This document shows positions 32,237 to 36,830 of a stretch of 36,830 nt of DNA, one piece after another. A program made the translations under genes and the position numbers. Position 1 is the stretch's first letter. Each line of letters begins with the position of its first letter. The notes below the pieces were generated by a model, which ran no database searches, was not told where the DNA came from, and saw nothing but the letters and a program-made list of their open reading frames with translations. Origin of the DNA: Burkholderiales bacterium (GTDB taxonomy: Bacteria; Pseudomonadota; Gammaproteobacteria; Burkholderiales; Burkholderiaceae_C); the NCBI GenBank assembly GCA_026954015.1, contig JAIXLP010000044.1, positions 75,693 to 112,522 on the forward strand, read 5' to 3'.

Positions 32237-34276
32237 ATGTCCCACATCCCCACGACCACCCGCCGCAAGACGCTGCAACTGCTGGCCGGCATGCCGCTGC
32301 TGCCCCTGGGCACCGGCGCCTCCACGGCCAGCCTGCTGGCCGCCTGCGGCGGGGGCAGCGCCGATGCGCCGGCCGCCACTTTCAAGTCCGCCGAGTTCGT
32401 CGGCTTCGCCGCGCCGGGCCTGGGCGCCGCCGCCGAAATGGCCACCACGACCGTCAAGTCGTCGCTGAAGATCACCTACGGCGACAACAGCACCCAGGCC
32501 TTCGCGCTGGGCTACCAGACCTTCTTCAACACGGGCGACAAGGTCGCCAAGACCGGCGGCGGCACGGTCGTCGCGGGCGGTTATTTCGACGCCGCGGGCA
32601 ACCCCATCACCACCATCAAGGCGGCCGACGGCTCGGAAGCCGTCCTGGACGGCTACAACAAGGCCGGCGCGGTGGCTGGCTGGGCAAGCGCAGGCCAGGT
32701 CTTCTCCGACTGCGTGGACGGCTCCTCCCTGCTGGCCGTGCCCGGCGCGCCGGCGGGCACGGTCTACGCCGTGGTGCAGTTCGAATACAACTCCAACGCC
32801 TACGGCAAGCTGCCCTCGCCCATCGCCGTGCTGGCGCTGAACCAGGACGCGGCCACCGGCAAGCTCACGCTCAAGAGCTACCACAACGTGAATACCTTCG
32901 CCAACGACGCCAAGGGCCTGTGGATTCCGTGCGGCGGCAGCCTGTCGCCCTGGGGCACGCACCTGTCCAGCGAGGAATACCACCCCGACGCGTTCGACCA
33001 AGGCGACAACCAGTCGCTCGCCACGCTCAAGGCCTTCAGCCAGAACGCCTTCGGCAACCCCGACGCCAATCCCTACTGGTACGGCCACCTGCCCGAGGTC
33101 ACCGTCAAGGCCGACGGCACGGCGGACTTCAAGAAGCACTACAACCTGGGCCGCTACTCGCGCGAACTGGTGCAGGTCTTCCCCGACGAGAAGACCGTGC
33201 TGGGCGGCGACGACTCCAACAACGGCGGCCTGTTCCTGTTCGTGGCCGACAAGGCGCGCGACCTCTCGTCGGGCACGCTGTACGTGGCCAAGTACACCAC
33301 GGCGCTCAATGAAACCAGCACGGGCAAGATCCAGTGGATCAGGCTCGGCAAGGCCACCAGCGGCGAGATCAAGGCGCTCATCGGCAACGACACGCTGACC
33401 CAGGTCACCGCCAACGGCGCGATCAGGGAAAACGGCATCTTCGCCTCGACCACGGCTGACCCCGGCGACGCCAGCTTCACGGAAATCCGGCTCAACGGCA
33501 AGAGCGCGTGGGTCAAGCTCAAGGCCGGCCGGGAGCAGGCCGCCGCCTTCCTGGAAACGCACCGCTACGCCGCGCTCAAGGGCGGCAGCCTGGTGTTCAA
33601 CAAGATGGAAGGCACGACAGTCAACGCCAAGGACAAGATCGCCTACACCGCGGTGTCCGGCAGCACCAACTCGTTCATCGCGGGCCACGCCAACAACAGG
33701 GAGCTGCCGCTCCATGCGGCTCCCGGCACCGCGCCGGTCGCCAGCCTGGCGGGCTTCAAGTCCAGCACCGCCGGCTACGTGCTGCAGCACACGCTGGGCG
33801 GCGGGCAGAAGGACAGCGACGGCTACGACATCGACAGCGAATGGGTGCCGACCGAGACCAGCCTGCTGCTGGCCGGCGAGCAGCTCGCCGCCGCCGACGC
33901 CCTCGGCAACAAGGACGCCCAGGACAAGATCTCCCAGCCCGACAACCTCAAGTTCTCCGAGAAGCTGCGCACGCTGTTCATCGGCGAAGACAGCGGCCAG
34001 CACGTCAACAACTACGTGTGGGCCTACAACGTGGACACCAGGAAGCTGGAGCGCGTGCTCTCGGCCCCGGCTGGCGCCGAGTGCACCGGCCTGCACGGGG
34101 TGGACGACCTGAACGGCTGGACCTACATCCTGAGCAGCTTCCAGCACGCGGGCGACTACACCAGCGGCACGACGCAGGCGGTCAAGGATGCCGCCACTGC
34201 TCCGCTCAACGCCAACTACAAGGACATGCTGGCCGCCACCGTGGGCTACATCACCGTCAGCGAGAAGCTGGCCTGA
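32237..34276 (+). CDS. phoX: PhoX-type alkaline phosphatase, Tat-exported
   Basis: A 679-residue PhoX (DUF839) phosphatase, which frees phosphate from organic esters in the periplasm using iron and calcium. The twin-arginine signal TTRRKTLQLL (Arg9-Arg10) is followed by LLAAC (Cys37), so it may also be lipid-anchored. The catalytic-region glutamates in PWGTHLSSEEYHPD and the late QPDNLKFSEK, FIGEDSGQHVNNYVWAY blocks match PhoX. The gene follows a four-repeat Pho box. GCAGGAAAG lies before the ATG. It is followed by a 12-bp hairpin shared with the ClC gene. Confidence 0.93.
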   Translation: MSHIPTTTRRKTLQLLAGMPLLPLGTGASTASLLAACGGGSADAPAATFKSAEFVGFAAPGLGAAAEMATTTVKSSLKITYGDNSTQAFALGYQTFFNTGDKVAKTGGGTVVAGGYFDAAGNPITTIKAADGSEAVLDGYNKAGAVAGWASAGQVFSDCVDGSSLLAVPGAPAGTVYAVVQFEYNSNAYGKLPSPIAVLALNQDAATGKLTLKSYHNVNTFANDAKGLWIPCGGSLSPWGTHLSSEEYHPDAFDQGDNQSLATLKAFSQNAFGNPDANPYWYGHLPEVTVKADGTADFKKHYNLGRYSRELVQVFPDEKTVLGGDDSNNGGLFLFVADKARDLSSGTLYVAKYTTALNETSTGKIQWIRLGKATSGEIKALIGNDTLTQVTANGAIRENGIFASTTADPGDASFTEIRLNGKSAWVKLKAGREQAAAFLETHRYAALKGGSLVFNKMEGTTVNAKDKIAYTAVSGSTNSFIAGHANNRELPLHAAPGTAPVASLAGFKSSTAGYVLQHTLGGGQKDSDGYDIDSEWVPTETSLLLAGEQLAAADALGNKDAQDKISQPDNLKFSEKLRTLFIGEDSGQHVNNYVWAYNVDTRKLERVLSAPAGAECTGLHGVDDLNGWTYILSSFQHAGDYTSGTTQAVKDAATAPLNANYKDMLAATVGYITVSEKLA

Positions 34277-34307
34277 TGCGCTGACCGGGGCCAGCCGCCA
34301 TCCATCC

Positions 34308-34337
34308 GGCCCGGGCGCCCTCAGCGGCGCCCGGGCC
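34308..34337. terminator. 12-bp perfect hairpin between phoX and the ClC gene
   Basis: GGCCCGGGCGCC (34308-34319) and GGCGCCCGGGCC (34326-34337) pair fully around a 6-nt loop. The ClC stop codon lies in the loop, so its last codons form one arm. It can end transcripts from both sides; the T-run is weak. Confidence 0.55.
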
Positions 34338-35697
34338 GTTCCTGATGCCAGCGTCGCAGCTGGCGCAGCCGGTCACTCCACCAGCGCAACAGCCCGTACG
34401 AGAGCTGCACCCGCTCCTCGCCCACCAGCGCGCCGGGCGTGGCCACCAGCCAGGCCGACTTGGCATACGCCAGGTGCTGCGCCGGGTAGACGCTGCGGTG
34501 CCCGATCACGAGGTAGGCCGCGGCGCAGGCCCCTGCCACGTACCAGATCGAGCCCGCGCCGAACAGCTCCACGCCCATGATGAGCGCCGCCACCGGCGTG
34601 TTGGACGCCGCCGCGACGACCGCCACCAGCCCCACGGCCGCCCCCTGCGCGGGCGCCAGGCCCAAGAGCGGCGCGCACGCGCCACCGGCCACCGCGCCGA
34701 TGACAAACTGCGGCGTGACGATGCCGCCATAGAACCCCGAGCCCAGCGTGAGCGCGACGAGCAGCGCCTTCCACAGAAAGCCGAGTGCCGGCATGCTCTC
34801 GCCCGCCAGCGCGCGGTCCATCACCGGCAGCGACAGCCCGAGGTAGTCCGTGGGCACGGCGATCACCAGCACCGCCAGCAGCATGCCGCCCATCAGCGGC
34901 GCAAGCGGCGGCCACAGGCCGGTGCGCTCATGCAACCAAGCGAACGCCGCGCGCACCTGCCGGTGCAGTTCCACGAAGGTGAGTGCCGCCAGGCCGCAGG
35001 CGATGCCGACGACCACGGTCTTGAGAAACAGCAGCAGCGTGAACGTCGCGTCGAAGCTGATGTGAAATTCCGGGTAGGGCACGCCCCACCAGCGGCTCAC
35101 CACGTACGCCGTCACGCCCGCGACGATGCCGGGAAAGAGAAAGTCGTGGCGGATGCGGCCCACGGCCAGCATCTCCACGCCATAGATCGCGCCCGCGATC
35201 GGCGTGCCGAAGACGCTGGCGAACCCCGCGCTCACGCCGCACGCGACGAGGCGCTTGCGCAGCTCGGCGTTCAGCCGCAGGGCCTGCCCCACGCCCGCCG
35301 CCACGCTCGCGCCGATGTGCGAGCACGGTCCCTCCTTGCCCGCCGAACCGCCGCAACCGAGCGTGATGAGCGCCGCCGCGGGCTTGACCCAGAGCGTGGT
35401 GAACGGCATGCGCCCGTCCTGCTCGTTCACCGCGACGATGGGCTCGTCGTTCAGGCTGCCGCGGCGCTTTTCCCACGCGTAATGCAGCAACAGGCCATTG
35501 GCCAGCCCCCCCAGCGGCAGCAGCAGCGCCAGCAGCCACCACGGCGCGTCGTACAGCCGCCCCTCGGTGGCGTAGAGCGCGCCGAGGAACACGCTGCAGC
35601 CCGTGCCCACGAGCGCGCCGGTGGCCATCGCCAGCACCAGCCACTGCACCACCGTGCCCAGCATCACCAGCGGTTCCAGCGGGGAGAGGCGGCGCAT
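34321..35697 (-). CDS. ClC-family chloride channel or H+/Cl- antiporter
   Basis: A 458-residue ClC protein with about 10-12 membrane helices. The selectivity and gating motif appears as GGSAGKEGP with Glu122 in the gating-glutamate position. A later GSGFYGGIVTPQFVIGA is the GxFxP-type filter region in a variant form. Whether it is a channel or an antiporter depends on a second internal glutamate that I could not place. It is 3 bp downstream of the uvrD stop and likely in one transcript with it. Its last codons form half of the hairpin shared with phoX. Function in this strain may be pH or osmotic balance. Confidence 0.88.
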   Translation of the reverse strand: MRRLSPLEPLVMLGTVVQWLVLAMATGALVGTGCSVFLGALYATEGRLYDAPWWLLALLLPLGGLANGLLLHYAWEKRRGSLNDEPIVAVNEQDGRMPFTTLWVKPAAALITLGCGGSAGKEGPCSHIGASVAAGVGQALRLNAELRKRLVACGVSAGFASVFGTPIAGAIYGVEMLAVGRIRHDFLFPGIVAGVTAYVVSRWWGVPYPEFHISFDATFTLLLFLKTVVVGIACGLAALTFVELHRQVRAAFAWLHERTGLWPPLAPLMGGMLLAVLVIAVPTDYLGLSLPVMDRALAGESMPALGFLWKALLVALTLGSGFYGGIVTPQFVIGAVAGGACAPLLGLAPAQGAAVGLVAVVAAASNTPVAALIMGVELFGAGSIWYVAGACAAAYLVIGHRSVYPAQHLAYAKSAWLVATPGALVGEERVQLSYGLLRWWSDRLRQLRRWHQERPGRR

Positions 35698-35700
35698 GGC

Positions 35701-36830
35701 CTATACCTGATCGATGACCGTGAGCCTGGCCACCGCCAGCGCCAGCCACTTGGTGCCGTGACGGCCGAACGCCACCTGCGCGCGCGCGTCGTCGCCGCTG
35801 CCTTCGACGGCCAGCACCTTGCCCTCGCCGAACTTGGTGTGAAACACCTGCGCGCCCTGCGTCACGCCGTGCGCGGGCGGCTCCTTGCGCGCGGGCAGGG
35901 GTTCGCTGCCCAGGCCCGAAATATCCAAGCCAAATTGGCCTCCAACCCTTGCTGGATAAGCGCTTCCAGCTCCCCTATCAGGAGTGTTGAGTCCGAGCAT
36001 GTTGCGCCGCGGCGTGAGGTGCTTGAGCGCCGCCTCGGGCAGCTCGTCGAAGAAGCGGCTCGCGACGTTGTAGCGCGTCTGCCCATGCAGCATGCGCACC
36101 TGCGCGTGGCTCAGGTACAAGCGCTCGCGCGCGCGGGTGATGGCGACATACATCAGGCGGCGCTCTTCCTCCAGCCCGTCGCGGTCGCTCATCGCGTTCT
36201 CGTGCGGGAACAGGCCTTCTTCCAGGCCGCAGATGAAGACCGCGTCGAACTCCAGCCCCTTGCTCGCATGCACCGTCATGAGCTGCACCGCGTCTTGCCC
36301 GGCCTGCGCCTGGTTGTCGCCCGCCTCCAGCGCCGCGTGCGTGAGAAAGGCGACGAGCGGCGAGAGCGTCTCGCCCGTGGGCTCGTCGATCACGGTGCCC
36401 TCCAGGGGCGCATCCGGGTCCAGCCCCTGGCTTGCTGGGCTTTGCGTGAGCGGCGGCGCCTGCTCATCGAGCGGCAGCGCCACCGCGTCGCGGCCAAAGC
36501 CCTCCTGCATCACGAAACTCTCGGCCGCGCTCACCAGTTCCTTGAGGTTCTCCAGCCGGTCCTCGCCTTCCTTGTCCTGGCGGTAGTGCGCGGCCAGGCC
36601 GCTGTCTTCGATCACCTGCTCGATGATGGCGCGCAGCGTCTGGCCCTCGCTGCGCTCGCGCATCACGTCGATGAGCGCGACGAAGCCGCCGAGCTTGGCG
36701 CCCGCGCTGCCCGGCACGCCGCTCACCGCATCCCAGAGCGAGCAGCCGCTGGCGCGCGCGCTGTCCTGCAGCGTCTCCAGCGTGCGCGCGCCGATGCCGC
36801 GCGGCGGAAAGTTCACCACGCGGGCAAAGC
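35701..36830 (-). CDS. uvrD: UvrD-family DNA helicase II, 3' part (runs off the right edge)
   Basis: The last 376 residues or so of a UvrD/Rep-type helicase; the gene begins beyond the window. The piece opens with FARVVNFPPRGIGARTLETL. Motif V is QLMTVHASKGLEFDAVFICG and motif VI is EERRLMYVAITRARERLYLS, with the IGLPEEGLFPH-type block as GLEEGLFPH. The C-terminal tail (HTKFGEGKVLAVEGSGDDARAQVAFGRHGTKWL) is the tudor-like domain of UvrD that touches RNA polymerase. The walker A end is not in the window. A copy of the dispersed repeat lies in the linker before the tail, encoding part of that region in frame. It unwinds DNA in nucleotide excision and mismatch repair. Confidence 0.93.
   Translation of the reverse strand, partial: FARVVNFPPRGIGARTLETLQDSARASGCSLWDAVSGVPGSAGAKLGGFVALIDVMRERSEGQTLRAIIEQVIEDSGLAAHYRQDKEGEDRLENLKELVSAAESFVMQEGFGRDAVALPLDEQAPPLTQSPASQGLDPDAPLEGTVIDEPTGETLSPLVAFLTHAALEAGDNQAQAGQDAVQLMTVHASKGLEFDAVFICGLEEGLFPHENAMSDRDGLEEERRLMYVAITRARERLYLSHAQVRMLHGQTRYNVASRFFDELPEAALKHLTPRRNMLGLNTPDRGAGSAYPARVGGQFGLDISGLGSEPLPARKEPPAHGVTQGAQVFHTKFGEGKVLAVEGSGDDARAQVAFGRHGTKWLALAVARLTVIDQV
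35925..35979 (-). repeat. Dispersed repeat copy F inside the uvrD reading frame
   Basis: Read on the minus strand: GATAG, then GCTGGAAGCGCTTATCCAG, then GGAGGCCAATTTGG. AGGCC-N2-TTT and the GCTG-AGCGC core are shared with intergenic copy E. It lies in the variable linker between helicase core and C-terminal tail and keeps the frame open. Confidence 0.6.

Noticed and set aside
32168-34147. A 659-codon minus-strand frame opposite phoX
   Set aside because: PhoX is well supported by its motifs, Tat signal and Pho box; the antisense frame is Val/Gly/Arg-rich without domains.

Overview
The window is about 37 kb of GC-rich bacterial DNA, almost fully coding, with about 28 genes on both strands. It fits a member of the Comamonadaceae (Burkholderiales, Betaproteobacteria). 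The clues are the high GC content, a fructosamine-kinase-type ThrB, azlCD, a BPSS1780-type membrane protein, a Tat-exported PhoX, and several copies of a dispersed repeat starting GATAGCTG with an AGCGCTT-type stem, which I recognise from this family. This placement is inference; there is no rRNA or tRNA to confirm it. Because of the GC bias, very long antisense open frames run opposite most real genes, and I have ignored them.

Layout: (1) 132-3660: an LtrA-like membrane protein, divergent from an AI-2E-type exporter, then a tandem universal stress protein. (2) 3721-17104: the YejABEF-type peptide ABC importer, in pieces. yejA (15305-17104) lies 6.4 kb from yejB (7876-8910), and yejB lies 1.5 kb from yejE-yejF (3721-6398). 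All are on the minus strand. The first gap holds a DUF808 membrane protein and a complete DAB-type dissolved inorganic carbon uptake module (lysR, dabB, dabA). The second holds two toxin-antitoxin modules, ccdAB and a ribbon-helix-helix/PIN pair, each with its own inverted-repeat operator; the PIN gene overlaps the start of yejE. (3) 17149-21276: fabI, a ZIP metal transporter, a secreted dienelactone-hydrolase-like enzyme, azlCD and a BON-domain lipoprotein. (4) 21397-26782: polA, a class-C beta-lactamase-like serine hydrolase, a small DUF2782-like periplasmic protein and thrB. (5) 26854-31132: a short conserved-looking ORF behind a GGG-N4-CCC promoter element, then a lipoprotein with a calcium-loop motif and a histidine kinase/LuxR response regulator pair with overlapping genes. 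(6) 31224-34276: a BPSS1780-family membrane protein and phoX, which is preceded by a four-unit Pho box. (7) 34321-36830: a ClC chloride channel and the 3' part of uvrD, which runs off the right edge.

The strongest points for a second look are: the split yej operon carrying a carbon-uptake module and two toxin-antitoxin loci; the four 11-bp PhoB repeats before phoX; the dispersed hairpin repeat that also lies inside polA, uvrD and possibly yejF reading frames; and a GGG-N4-CCC inverted repeat shared by the usp promoter and the 58-codon ORF promoter. I found no CRISPR array, IS element, integrase or structural RNA gene.
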